Origin: Farysia itapuensis
Lineage: Eukaryota > Basidiomycota > Ustilaginomycetes > Ustilaginales > Ustilaginaceae
Length of the DNA: 64,000 nt
Assembly (NCBI GenBank): GCA_023212645.1
Contig: JALBYC010000003.1
Coordinates: 868,001-932,000 of the forward strand
Direction of reading: 5' to 3'
The position numbers and the translations under genes are program-made. This document shows positions 1 to 10,300 of the stretch, in pieces. The notes beneath the pieces are model-generated. The model saw nothing but the letters and a program-made list of their open reading frames with translations, did not search any database and was not told where the DNA came from. Within the stretch, counting starts at the first letter, position 1. The number at the start of each line of letters is the position of its first letter.

Positions 1-948
1 ATGGACGGCTTGCCCGAGCACGACGAATTTTACCACTACCTCGAGCAGTGGCTCATCAGTCCTACCGACCAGACCTGTCCCCTCGGTGGACAGGCTGCCT
101 ACTCATCGGCACTCAACATCTCGACCGATCCCGCTACCGGGGCCAAATCGGTGCGGGCTTCCCACTTCCGCACCTACTTTTCGCCCTTACGCTCCCAAGC
201 TGATTTCATCGAGGCGCTCGAACAGTCACAGCGTATCTCTGATGACGTCTCGGCCCGGGTAGGGTTCAAGGTCTTCCCCTACAGTCTGTTTTTCATCTTT
301 TTCGAGCAGTATACCTATCTTCGCTCGATGGCGGTGCAGGTGCTTGGCTCGGCAGCTGTGGCGATCTTTGCGATCACGACACTCTTGTTGGGCAGTTGGC
401 GGACGGGAGCGATTGTGACGGTGTGCGTCGCCAGTGCGGTGCTGGGCGTGGGTGGAGCGATGGGCTTCCTCGGAATCCAGTTCAACGCGCTCACCCTGGT
501 CAACCTCAGCGTGTGTGCGGCGATTGGCGTCGAGTTTTGCGCACACATTGCTCGGGCGTTTATGCGCGCTCCCGGTTCGTTACCACGCTCGCACCCGATG
601 TCGCAAAAGGAGCGCGATGAGCGTGCCTGGGCTGCCCTCTCCGACGTAGGCAGCGCCGTGGTCAGCGGCATCTTTTCGACCAAGCTCATCGGCGTTGGCG
701 TACTCATCTTTACCAAGTCGGACCTGCTGAAGCTCTACTACGCCAAGACGTGGCTCAGCCTGATCCTCCTCGGCGTGCTTCACGGCCTGATCTTGCTCCC
801 TGTGCTGCTCAGTTGGCTCGGCGGACGTGGATGGTCCAACGGCGAGGACGAAAACGACGTCAAACGTAGACTCAATCGCGCCGGATCCGAGTACCGACCC
901 CTCATGGCGCCCGACGTCGACGCGAGCGACAACGAGGACGATCTCTAA
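1..948 (+). CDS. NPC1/NCR1-type sterol transporter, C-terminal part (5' truncated)
   Basis: This is the last 315 residues of a Niemann-Pick C1 family protein, a multi-pass vacuolar/lysosomal membrane protein that moves sterols out of the lumen and belongs to the RND/Patched superfamily. A lumenal segment (about residues 1-90) with a C-x-LGG-x-A-x-Y motif is followed by the second bundle of hydrophobic helices (about 95-275). It contains the family's typical run G-x-QFNALTLVNL followed by a helix ending V-E-F-CAHI. The frame is open to the first base, so the ATG at position 1 is almost certainly internal: full-length family members exceed 1100 residues. The C-terminus is an acidic cytosolic tail ending at a TAA. 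The gene faces LSM12 tail to tail. The family call is firm; which sterol it carries is inferred. Confidence 0.9.
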   Translation: MDGLPEHDEFYHYLEQWLISPTDQTCPLGGQAAYSSALNISTDPATGAKSVRASHFRTYFSPLRSQADFIEALEQSQRISDDVSARVGFKVFPYSLFFIFFEQYTYLRSMAVQVLGSAAVAIFAITTLLLGSWRTGAIVTVCVASAVLGVGGAMGFLGIQFNALTLVNLSVCAAIGVEFCAHIARAFMRAPGSLPRSHPMSQKERDERAWAALSDVGSAVVSGIFSTKLIGVGVLIFTKSDLLKLYYAKTWLSLILLGVLHGLILLPVLLSWLGGRGWSNGEDENDVKRRLNRAGSEYRPLMAPDVDASDNEDDL

Positions 949-1009
949 TCATAGCACTGCATTTGCTCTCTCTCTCCCCCCATTCATTGTCATGTAATAG
1001 CTGAGACAA

Positions 1010-1916
1010 CTAAGAAGCGAGTATCTTGCGCCGTTCTCCTTGAAGCTGTATAATTCCGAGCTGATTAGTACATAAGATGGTGAGGGGGTGGGGAGGAGCG
1101 AGACTTACGACTTTGACGACACGGTTCCAGCTATTTGCCTTTGCTTGTGCGCCAGGAGGTACAGTGCCTTTGTGCGTACCGTCCACGAGCGACTGCAGAT
1201 CCTGGCGCGCGTATCCTGGCACGTTGGTCGACTCTGGATCATACCCCGGACCGGACTTTTTGAGAGAGTAGCATCAGCGACCGTGTGAGAGACTACATGA
1301 GTTTGGAAAAATGACTTACAATGACGACTTCCTCCATGACGAGGATATGTGATTCGTGCCAGCGGCATGGGAGGGTTTTGCTGAGGGCGTCAAAGACGAG
1401 CTGTCCAAGCTTCGAGACATCCTTACCCGTGCGTGCTACTTTTGCCAGACTCTGTCGAACGGCCTCTGTCTCACGCATCTGGGCTGTTTTGAGCGAGACA
1501 GGATGAATAGGAGTCAAATCGCTTTCAGAGGGAGTAGCGACGACAGCAGCGCCATTCGAGTCGGAGGGCGGGTGCGTGTCAAAGACAATCTTCTTGATCT
1601 CTGCGACCTTGACGATACGGAAGCCGACGGCAGGTGAAGGCTTTCCAGAACGACTGGCCTGAGAAGCCTGTGCGACACTAGCAGCAGCAGCCGGTGCCGA
1701 GCTGAGGATAGTCTCGAGCTTGACAGCCTCGCATTCCAGAGCGACGATGCCGAGCGCAGGATCGTAGGCCCACAGCTTGCCAGACATGGTCCGCACCTCT
1801 TTGTCGCCGAGTGTCAGGGTGACACTCTGACCGAGCAGCTTTTCGACGTTGGCAAGCTGCACTGCGGGCGACACAGGCGTGCGTGCACCGCTACTGGCTG
1901 CTGCCACCGCCGTCAT
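1010..1916 (-). CDS. LSM12: LSM12 homologue (LSM fold plus anticodon-binding-like domain), three exons
   Basis: Model: exons 1320-1916, 1109-1255 and 1010-1045 on the minus strand, joined by two introns with GTAAGT donors and AG acceptors. All junctions are in phase and give about 259 residues. The N-terminal half carries an Sm-like region (an SVTLTLGDKEVRTMSGKL-type strand pair), in which animal LSM12 binds NAADP. The C-terminal half is the LSM12 'AD' anticodon-binding-like domain, including a W-x-x-xx-I-x-VM-x-x-V-V-I strand and a basic V-x-K-V-L-x-x-x-R end. I chose the ATG at 1914-1916 because the upstream in-frame Met falls in the promoter shared with the divergent Cactin gene. LSM12 proteins associate with ataxin-2/Pbp1 ribonucleoprotein complexes. 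The fungal role is inferred from the family. Confidence 0.82.
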
Positions 1917-2052
1917 ACTTGATGCGAGAAGCGAATGGTGATGGCCGTGTGCCAACCGATTTATTGGAACAATGTTAATTCTACAGCCAAATTTGGGCTT
2001 CATTTTAAGCCCATTTCTGGTGGTGCAAGACCATCATCAACACCTCGCCACG

Positions 2053-3885
2053 ATGTCGTCCAGTCGACACAACGGCGATCGTTATCACGACGATCGTAGA
2101 CGGTCAGACGGGGATCGTCATCGATCAAGTAGCAGTCGCAAACGAAGTCGTGAAGAAGACGGAGAATCACGCCACCATGCCAGCAGCAGTAGTCGCTCAG
2201 ATCGGCATCGAGACGACAGGGAGGAGCGTCACTCTTCACGCAGACGAGAGACGTCTGTCGAGCGACGAGAGCGCAAAGCAGCCAAGAAAGCTGAGAAATT
2301 GCAGCAGCTTGCCGACTCCTTCCGCGAGGACGATGAGCAGGACAGTGCAGCCAAACGGACCGAAGTCGCCGACCTACTCATGTACTCTGCCGACAACAAC
2401 CCATTCAACGACCCCACGCTCGGACAGAAATTCACCTGGGCCAAAAAGCAGGACAAGGAGCGCAAGATGGGTCTATCCGCGCAGGAAGCTGAGCGGCGAG
2501 ACGCTGAGCGAAGACGAGAAGCAGCGCTCGAGATTGAGAAGCTGAATGCCAAACGTGCCGAACGCGAACGGCAAGCAGTGCTGCGTGAGCAGGAAGAATC
2601 ACGCATGGCACGCCTGGCCGAGTCAGCCCAGATGGCCAGCTGGGTGGCCAAAGAGGACGACTTCCACCTCGAACAGGCCAAACGCAGAGCCGTGATTCGG
2701 GTCAAAGAGAACAGAGCAAAACCAATCGACCTGCTCAGCATCAATCTCAAATGGGCCGACCCTGCCGTCATCTCCGACCCCGCAAACAACGGCGAAGCAC
2801 GCCTGCACGACGACCACGATGAAGAAGACGATGCAGCTCTCGAAATCGACTTTGACGAACCATACGACATCTTCAACGGCCTTTCCGAGGCGGAAACACA
2901 GGAACTGCATCAGGACATTCAGATGTACCTGTCGCTCGAGACGAACGAGGCGAATCTCGAGTTCTGGCGCTCCATGCTGATAGTATGTAATGACAAGCTG
3001 GACGAGCTGAATGCAGTTGGCACAGCCGATACCGATGAGAGGGGGCGGATCAATGCCATGCTGTCGGAAAAGACGCACGACGAGCTCAAGCAGTTGCAGC
3101 AGCAGGTGCGCGCCAAATTGACGTCGGACGAAGCGGTAGATGTCGAGTACTGGGAGCGCGTTCTCGCCTCGATTGTCGTCTGGCGCGCCAAATCTCGGCT
3201 CAAAGACCTCCACGAGGCAGTCCTATCCAACCGCATCGAATACCTACGCCGGAAACAACGGGATGAAGCCACGACAGCCGTGGTAGACACTGACACTCCT
3301 AGATCGTTGCGGGGGGAGCTGTCTCAACTCGTTTCGGCGCGCCATCAAGCGAACGGCGCACCTCCCGCCTCTGATACGGTGGCTACCGAGGAGATGGACG
3401 AAGAAGATCCAGCAGAACGCCTGTTCATGCAGGAAGCAGCACGCGCGCTTGACAACGAGGAAGAAATTTGGACTGGCGACGAAGTAGTCACCCATCAAAC
3501 ATACAACTGGGAGGACAAGTATCGCCCGCGCAAACCGCGCTACCTGAATCGCGTCCACACTGGCTTTGAGTGGAACAAGTACAACCAGACGCACTACGAT
3601 ACCGACAACCCCCCGCCCAAAACAGTGCAGGGCTACAAGTTCAACATTTTCTACCCGGACCTCATTGACAAGACTGTCGCGCCGACGTACAAAATTGTCA
3701 AAGAAAAGGGGTCGGACGATACTGCGCTGCTGCACTTTTCCGCCGGTCCACCGTACGAAGACGTTGCGTTTCGAATCGTCAATCGCGACTGGGAGTACGG
3801 ACACAAGCACGGATTTCGAAACAGCTTTGACCGGGGCGTTCTGCAGCTCCACTTTAACTTCAAGAGACTTCGATACCGCAAGTAG
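2053..3885 (+). CDS. Cactin, spliceosome-associated factor
   Basis: A 610-residue Cactin homologue. Cactin is a conserved nuclear protein of the late spliceosome, needed for faithful splicing; the name comes from fly Cactus binding. The first 80 residues are an RS/RD-rich charged region. Next comes a long charged helical middle (about 80-250) with an NPFNDP-x-L motif, then an acidic segment. The C-terminus is the diagnostic cactin domain: Y-x-W-x-x-KYRPRKP-x-Y-x-NRV, then G-x-x-WN-K-YN-x-THYD-x-DNPPPK, and finally a basic FNF-x-x-x-R-YR end. The start at 2053 removes a 27-residue hydrophobic extension that would overlap the promoter shared with LSM12. No intron is needed. The stop lies only 10 bp from the stop of the opposing ASA1 gene. 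Confidence 0.93.
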   Translation: MSSSRHNGDRYHDDRRRSDGDRHRSSSSRKRSREEDGESRHHASSSSRSDRHRDDREERHSSRRRETSVERRERKAAKKAEKLQQLADSFREDDEQDSAAKRTEVADLLMYSADNNPFNDPTLGQKFTWAKKQDKERKMGLSAQEAERRDAERRREAALEIEKLNAKRAERERQAVLREQEESRMARLAESAQMASWVAKEDDFHLEQAKRRAVIRVKENRAKPIDLLSINLKWADPAVISDPANNGEARLHDDHDEEDDAALEIDFDEPYDIFNGLSEAETQELHQDIQMYLSLETNEANLEFWRSMLIVCNDKLDELNAVGTADTDERGRINAMLSEKTHDELKQLQQQVRAKLTSDEAVDVEYWERVLASIVVWRAKSRLKDLHEAVLSNRIEYLRRKQRDEATTAVVDTDTPRSLRGELSQLVSARHQANGAPPASDTVATEEMDEEDPAERLFMQEAARALDNEEEIWTGDEVVTHQTYNWEDKYRPRKPRYLNRVHTGFEWNKYNQTHYDTDNPPPKTVQGYKFNIFYPDLIDKTVAPTYKIVKEKGSDDTALLHFSAGPPYEDVAFRIVNRDWEYGHKHGFRNSFDRGVLQLHFNFKRLRYRK

Positions 3886-3895
3886 CGCATTCGTA

Positions 3896-5043
3896 TTAAT
3901 GATATTCCCAAAGCGAGACTTTGCCGTCCCGTCCACCTGCTGCGAGTGTGTAGTCGCAAGTGCCGTCCGTGCTCGAGTCTGAATTCGAGTCAGCGTAGTC
4001 GAGTGCTTTGCGAGACGGACAGAATGCTAGTGTATCGACCGTGTCTCTGTGGTAGCGCAGCGTGCCGAGGAGATCGAGCGAGTCTGCCGAGTAAACGCGG
4101 ATTCTGACATTGGCGCGAGAGTCAGCATGCAAGTGGACTGAGCACACACCGCGAAATTTACTTACAACCCGTCCCAGCCACCGACGACAAAGGTATCTGC
4201 GTTGGGCGCAACAGCCACGCTAGCATTACCCGGCTTCGATGTTGTCACCAACTTGTCAAGCGTGCCAGTTTCCACGTTGAACTTGGCGATGCGGTCATCT
4301 GCACCGACCGAGATGCCAAAGCGGGAGGCACTACCGGTGCTGTGCGAGAGGGCGGTAGCCATTACTGACTCGGAATGGCACTGCGTGCGCCAGACTTGCG
4401 CGCCGTCGTCGAGCAGCCAGCGGGCAAGAGACCCGTCCTCGTATCCAGCAATGACCGAGGTGGAATCGAGAAAGTGCAGCGACATGATGATCGGCTGTCG
4501 TGCCCCAGCCCGGCTTTTCTGCGAAGCAATGTCCGGTCGCGAGACAGCTTCATGCAGACGACGACCAGTGCTCAGATCCAGTACGTCGATGTAGGCTGGA
4601 TCCAAGGTGTTCGGCACAGCGACGCTTTGCAATGCAGGACAAACGCTGCACGGCGCAAAGTTGAGCGCATTGACGCCAATCTTCTTTACCAGCTTCGGTT
4701 GGACTGCATCAAGCCTGGATGTAGAATTGGGCGCAGAGCCATTGTCTTCGTTTGGCGGCGTGAGGTCCCATATTTTGATACAGTTGTCGCGAGCATGTGT
4801 CAAGACCTTGTGTGAGCTTAGTACAACCACGGTGAGGAGAGCATCGTCGTGTGCAGTCCAATGCCAGATGGACCTCAACGTCGCCAGGTCCACCAACGAT
4901 ACAAGACCGTGATCATCACCGATAGCGAGCCAGAAGTGATGGTAATCAATCGACCGTATCGCTTTGGAGCCGTGCTGACGCAGGATCCAAAAGGGCTTCA
5001 TTGCCCCACCATGGTCGTTTGTCCCAACCCCCCAAGTTGTCAA
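3896..5043 (-). CDS. ASA1: ASTRA-associated WD40 protein (ASA1/GNB1L-like), two exons
   Basis: Exons 4166-5043 and 3896-4103 flank a 62-nt intron (donor GTAAGT at 4165, acceptor CAG at 4104). Splicing restores a WD repeat reading GWDG-L-IRVYS. The product is about 361 residues, or 347 if translation begins at the second Met (5001), where the conserved-looking ILRQH segment starts. It consists of WD40 blades, among them HDDALLTVV with NCIKIWDL, and a final GGRDGKVSLWEYH. The pattern fits the ASA1/GNB1L family, a subunit of the ASTRA/TTT chaperone system that matures PIK-like kinases (TOR, ATM/ATR relatives). WD40 proteins are easy to misassign, so the family is likely rather than certain. The promoter is shared with the N-acetyltransferase gene. 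Confidence 0.75.
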
Positions 5044-5062
5044 ACATGGCGGTCTCGCGAAG

Positions 5063-5100
5063 AATTAAATCGAATTAAACGCGAATTAAATTGAATTAGC
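5063..5100. promoter_or_regulatory. Four helically phased GAATTA(A/G) repeats in the shared ASA1/NAT promoter
   Basis: The octamer GAATTAAA occurs at 5063, 5073 and 5084, followed by a degenerate GAATTAG at 5094. The spacings are 10, 11 and 10 bp, about one DNA turn. The block sits between the ASA1 start and the N-acetyltransferase start in otherwise GC-rich DNA. The repeats are seen directly; a role as a protein-binding array or bent DNA is inference. Confidence 0.5.
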
Positions 5101-5139
5101 AGCTTTCCCGTTAGACTAGCGTTACTCCATACGGCAATC

Positions 5140-5146
5140 TATATAT
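5140..5146 (+). promoter_or_regulatory. TATA-like element of the N-acetyltransferase gene
   Basis: A TATATAT heptamer lies about 44 nt before the ATG at 5190, a usual distance for a TATA box serving the plus-strand gene. Confidence 0.45.
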
Positions 5147-5189
5147 CAAGGCATCGTGCTCTCCTCAATTCTTGGCGACTAGCATCACA

Positions 5190-6482
5190 ATGACTGGCAA
5201 GGAACAGCACGCTGCAGCTCGGCCAGCTATTGTGCCTTCCGCATACAGCGAGACACAGCTGCGTCAATTCCTGCAAAAGATACAGTACCCTGGCTTTGCA
5301 GACGTAAGTTAATTCGCACTGTGCGATGCTGTTCCCGCACTGACGCAGGTTCTGCATGCAGTCTAGTACGACGGCTCCTCTGCCTTTGCCGACGTTGGCT
5401 ACGCTTGCACTCGTGCAGATCCACTGTCTGACGACGTTTGCGTTCGAGTCCCTGGCTTTGCACTATGAGCCTCCCAAGGCAGGGCACGACGCGATGAGCT
5501 TGGACCCGGAGTATGTCTTTCGGCGGTATGTGACCGCAGGAGAGGGTGGCGGGTACTGTTTCCAGTCCAACTACTTGATGTTGCAGATGCTGCGTGCGTT
5601 GCGCTTTCGCGTGTTCCCGGCGCTGGGGCGGGTGTTTAACCCGACGCTCAAGGAGAGTCGACCGTACCGCGAGTGCTTTACCGGCCTAACGCACATGACG
5701 CTCCTCGTCCACCTCCCCTGCCATCTGACGAGTAGCGGTAAGAAACGCATGTCGTACTACCTCGTTGATGTTGGCTTTGGTAGAGGCGCTCATCGTCCCA
5801 TGCTCTTGGCAGAGGGTCATTCGGAAGAAGCGTCCGCTGGTGTGCATTACTCGCTCGACAAACCTGCGCTAACCGACCACTCGACCTTCACCGACACCGA
5901 CGATGACGATAACGACGACGACGACGATGATGATGGGGATCCAGAAGCACACGCCATCTCCCGCGCCAATGCAGACCTATGCTGGCGTCTACAACGCACA
6001 GATTCGAACGGCACCGAGACATGCTACATCTTCAACCCGACAGAATGCCTCACCGCCGACTTTGCCGTAAGTTAGGACCCCCACCCATTCGACCCTCACC
6101 CGAACAGGACTACCTCCGTACTCACCACCTTTTCTTTTGCGCTTAGACGTCGAATATCGCCGCTTCCACGTCGGGCGATATGTCGCTCAGCCCGTTTTCA
6201 AGCATGGTTCTGGTATGCAAGTTCTTCTTCACGCCTGATGCCAGCGTCGGATCCGGCAAGAACGATCTGTACCCCTACGCACCTGCCCAGGTCGTACTGA
6301 AGACCCTCGCTGGAGCAGCATTCAAGAATCCTGCGGGTGAGAAAGTCGAGCTGCACACGGAAGAGGAACGTGTCGAGACGCTCAAGCGCGAATTTGGACT
6401 CCTACCCCACGTCTCCACGTCCGAAGCTGTGCGCAACATCCACGGCAAACGATCAGCCATACAGCCCCCACCCACAACATAG
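5190..6482 (+). CDS. Arylamine N-acetyltransferase, three exons
   Basis: Exons 5190-5303, 5362-6066 and 6147-6482 are joined by introns of 58 and 80 nt with GTAAGT donors and phase-0 junctions, giving 384 residues. Arylamine N-acetyltransferases move an acetyl (or malonyl/propionyl) group from CoA to aromatic amines and hydrazines. The catalytic triad is visible: Cys104 in EGGGYCFQ, His149 in GLTHMTLLV and Asp174 in LVDVGFG. A very acidic low-complexity loop (about residues 218-236) is inserted after the triad and is unlike bacterial NATs. Fungal NATs detoxify plant benzoxazolinone breakdown products in some grass pathogens; whether this one does is inference. The first exon is short and its ATG follows a TATA-like element. 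Confidence 0.88.
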
Positions 6483-6547
6483 CCCGCATTGCACGCGCGC
6501 ACAACTGTAACGAAGCTGGAAGTGTTATTGCCCAAGAATATTTGTGC

Positions 6548-7237
6548 TTATTTCCAGCCAGCGCCGCCGAATCGAGATCCACCACGGGAGAGGACGGGAA
6601 GGAGACCTATGGCACGCGCTCTGCGGATCGCTTTGCCAATCGACCGTTGACTCTTTCGCGTGAGCCCTGTCTGAGCCCGGGGCAAGATCTTCCCCATCTC
6701 GGACATGAAATTGGCAATGATGGGGGCGTTTTTGTACGAGTCATCGTGCAGCGAGGGTTTGCCCGGGTTAAGGCTGTAGATGTGGAGTAAGTCTTGCTGT
6801 ACGGCTTCCTTCTTGGGTGGGCCGAGGATGGGTCGTGCGAGGGGTTTGGGTTTAGCGGTGATGGAGTCGTAAGACAGGGTTTGCGGGTTGTAGTAGTGAC
6901 CGTTTAGGAAAGCGCGACCGGAGACGGCCTGACGATCTCGCACGGAGGACGTGGTTGCGCGCGGGTTAAAGACGGAAGCGGTGCCTCTCTGTGCCTTTTT
7001 GGCGGAAAGTTGCTCGATGGATGAAGAAAGGTCGTTCAACGCCGACTGTGCGCCGCCTTGGGGTGCAGCGGAGGTTTGCGAACCTGCCTGGTGATGATCC
7101 CTACCCCGCCGCTCGCCGTCCCACCGACGTGTTGTGGAGGAAAACAGGCGTGCGCTTGGTGCTGATGTGCTCGCGCATGTGCAGCGATATGTCAGAGCGT
7201 ACGTCCTACTCGCCATCGCCATCTTTGCTGGAATCAA
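6548..7237 (-). CDS. RSM18: Mitochondrial small ribosomal subunit protein bS18m (RSM18)
   Basis: A 229-residue protein with an N-terminal Ser/Arg/Thr-rich mitochondrial targeting region ending near an RLFSSTTRR-type cleavage site. A poorly conserved linker follows. The C-terminal ribosomal S18 core (about 165-215) contains NFMSEMGKILPR, TGLTRKSQR and IGKAIRRARA-GLLP, which bind 16S-type rRNA and the S6 partner in the small mitoribosomal subunit. Several in-frame Mets lie at the start (residues 1, 6, 8), so the exact initiator is open. The core call is firm. Confidence 0.92.
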   Translation of the reverse strand: MIPAKMAMASRTYALTYRCTCASTSAPSARLFSSTTRRWDGERRGRDHHQAGSQTSAAPQGGAQSALNDLSSSIEQLSAKKAQRGTASVFNPRATTSSVRDRQAVSGRAFLNGHYYNPQTLSYDSITAKPKPLARPILGPPKKEAVQQDLLHIYSLNPGKPSLHDDSYKNAPIIANFMSEMGKILPRAQTGLTRKSQRSIGKAIRRARAIGLLPVLSRGGSRFGGAGWK

Positions 7238-7395
7238 TGTCGGTGAGGAAGAAAAAGAACTCTCTCTCTCAACTTATGGCGCACATCACAGTCACGTGCC
7301 AGCGCCCAGAAAACCCCGATATAACATTATTAATTCCTTCTCCGCGATCGATTTTTTTTTGGTGAAAAAATATATATGTACAGGGAGGGAGGGGA

Positions 7396-10300
7396 TTACT
7401 TTGTGCCTGCAAAGGCGTTGAGAGCGCCGTTGGCACGGAGGTGAACCATGTTCTGTAGACTGTACTTGCCCTTTCGACCTTTGTCCTCGAGAGTTTTTTG
7501 GGAGAGGACGAGGTTGAGTTGCTCCTTTGCTTCCGGCACACGTCCGCGACCGCCGTACAGTCGTCCGAGTTCGTAGTGGGCAAAGTAGACGAGCCAGTGG
7601 TCGAGTCGCAGGTGGTGGCCGTGTTCGATGACCGTCTTGAAACTGATCTCGGCTTGCTCGGCAGCCTCGTCTTCCGGAATGGGCGATTCACGCGGTCGCA
7701 CCTTGGTATGCGGCTCGGGACATGCGATAAACTTGAGACAAACGCCGCGCAAAAAGTGGGCCAGACACAGATCGTCATAGTACTCTTCGCCAGAATGGTA
7801 CTGCGATGGATCCTCGACGTCGTGCAATTCGGCCAGCGCATCGCTCACCAACAGCAGCGACTCATCGCACAAAATGTACCGCGGCGCATTCGAAAGACAG
7901 TGGTAGACGTAACTGAACTCGAGTCCCGGCAAAAGCAGTCGACCATACTTGATAAACTTCTTGCTCTTGCGCGCCACGAATTTCTCCATGGGAATCGACT
8001 TGCCGGCAATCTTCTGCGTAAGTGTCGGCACCTTGTGGAAGATCTGCGCCGCTTCTCGTAGCGCTTTGTGGTCTTGACCCGCTGCACTTTCGTACAAAGT
8101 TGCTCCACGGCCGTAGTTGTAGACAGCTTTCGACCAGTTGTTCTCCTCGGCGAGGATAGCGAATTGATCGTGGGCGCCCTTCCAGTGGCTCAGCGACATG
8201 TTGCACAACGCCAGATCCCAAACGCAAATGTGCTTGAGCTGCACGTACTCCTTCTGCACGTCGCGCGCCGTCTCAAACTGGGTAATGGCCTTTTCGGACA
8301 ACGCCTGGGTCGAGTAGAGCCGACCGGAGAAGTACAGGAAAAAGACGCCCTCGGGGTACCGCTTGAGATTGTAGTGCAGCACCTTGTCAGCAAAGTTGAT
8401 GTCTACACCATTGACAGGGATGAATGTCGAGATGACGAGATGATACATGAGCAGAGCCATGTCACAGATCTGTCGACGGACGCCTTCCTCTTTGATCGTG
8501 ATGCCTGGTTTGGTCTGTTTGGCGTTGGGACTCCACTCGCCGGCCTTGCTGAGCGTCTTGAGTGCCCACTCAGTGTCACCCGTGTAACCAAAGACCTCCA
8601 TAATCTTGAGCACTTTGCCCGGAAGCAGGCCCAGAATCATGCTGATCAGACCGTTGCCCAGATACACACCAGAGCGGAAATCCTGGTCAATCTCTGAGCC
8701 GCCCTTCTGGTCGACGTGCTCGACGTATTTGGACAGCGAGCGGTAGATGCCGTACGCGTTTCGCATGTTGAGCGCTTCAGAGACAAAGGCGAAGAAGTCA
8801 CCGGCGTAGACGATGCCGAGTACGGCTTTGAGCAGGACTGACTCGGCGTACACGAGTTCAGCATGGCGCTGTACATCGTCCATGGACGCCATGGCCGACG
8901 GCGATTGACCGGTACCTCGCACAAATCGGCCGAAATTGGAGACTGCATTGGTGGGCTTGCGCAGCAAGTTGGCAATCGTCAGCGAATCCTTGCACAGCGA
9001 GATAGCGACGGCCAAATCTGCCGGCTCAAAAGTCATGAACCCCTTGATGGTCGCGATCAGAGCGTATCCGAGGGCGTAGTACAGCCGACGATCTGCATGC
9101 TCCTCAATGATCCGCTCGGCTTCCAACATGCGCGAGTTGAGGAATAGATTGAGTGCACCACGCGCCACTTCGATATCGGCACGCAGGTCCGAGGTAGAGA
9201 TCTGCACGTCGGCAGCCGTGAGTTTGGCAACGCGCGCTGCTTTATCCCGGACAGCCTGTGATACGTCGCCTTTGGCTTTGGCGTCGTTGGCCGTCTCGGC
9301 CAAAGCTTCTTTTCGCGATGACTTGACCGGACGTGCTGCACGACCGTTGGCGGCGGGAGCTGAGCCGTTTGCATCGCGCGACCTCTGCTGACGACGACTC
9401 TGAGCCGCTGCGCCCGCTGCGCCCGCTGCGCCCACCGCACCAGCCGCAGCACCGGCAGCACCCACGCGACGACCATTCCGATGATCGCCCTCCTCATCGG
9501 ATTCTTCGTCGTCGTCATCATCATCATCATCATCATCATCGTCGTCCTCCTCGCCTTCGGTAATGTCAGCAAGCATGGCATCGTGGAAGTCGTCATCATC
9601 CGAAGAATCTTCGTCCTCTTCTTCTTCGCTCGACTCTTCCTGCTCTGACGACGCTTGGTTTTTTTGAACGGCGCCAGTGATGCCCTTGGCAGGAGCTTCT
9701 TCCTCGTCGGATTCTTCCTCGGAGCTCTCGCTGCTTTCCGACTCGGGTGCGGCTGCTTTCTTGCCATTGCCGTTGACTTTGGGGCTAGCAGGTGCTGGGG
9801 TAGATTCGTCTTGTTCATTGGACAGGCTTTTGGAAGACTTTCGGCGGGAGAGGCCAAAGACGGCTCCAGCAGCGCCTGCTGCGCCAGCCATGGCGCCGGA
9901 CGTCTTGGCGGTGGTCGAGCTTAGGAAGGACTTGGATCGGCTTACTGACTCGTCAGCCTGGTCGCCGCGGTCGATGACCGTGTCATCGCCGCCAGCAGGC
10001 GGAGGGGTTTGAGCAGAGTTGCCAGACTTGGAGCGGGACCGAGCGCGGGCGAGGGTCGAGTCGGCTTTGGCAAAAGGGTCTCTGAAGCCGTCTGGCTGGC
10101 TATTGGACTTTGTGAATTTGCGAGTGCGGCCGGAACCGAGGGGACTGTCTTCCGTGGGGGAGGCGGGTGAGACGCTCTTGTATCCCTCGACCGTCTTTCG
10201 CGTGGACGGGTAGAGGGGTGCGACGGACGCGATGGGTGGCAGAGTAGGTGGTCCCTCGGGCACCGCCGCTTCCTGATCCATCGGCTCCGGCTCATCATAC

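Noticed and set aside
1..3. ATG at the first bases as the start of the NPC1-like protein
   Set aside because: The sequence from there is an internal lumenal segment of the family; the real start is outside the window.
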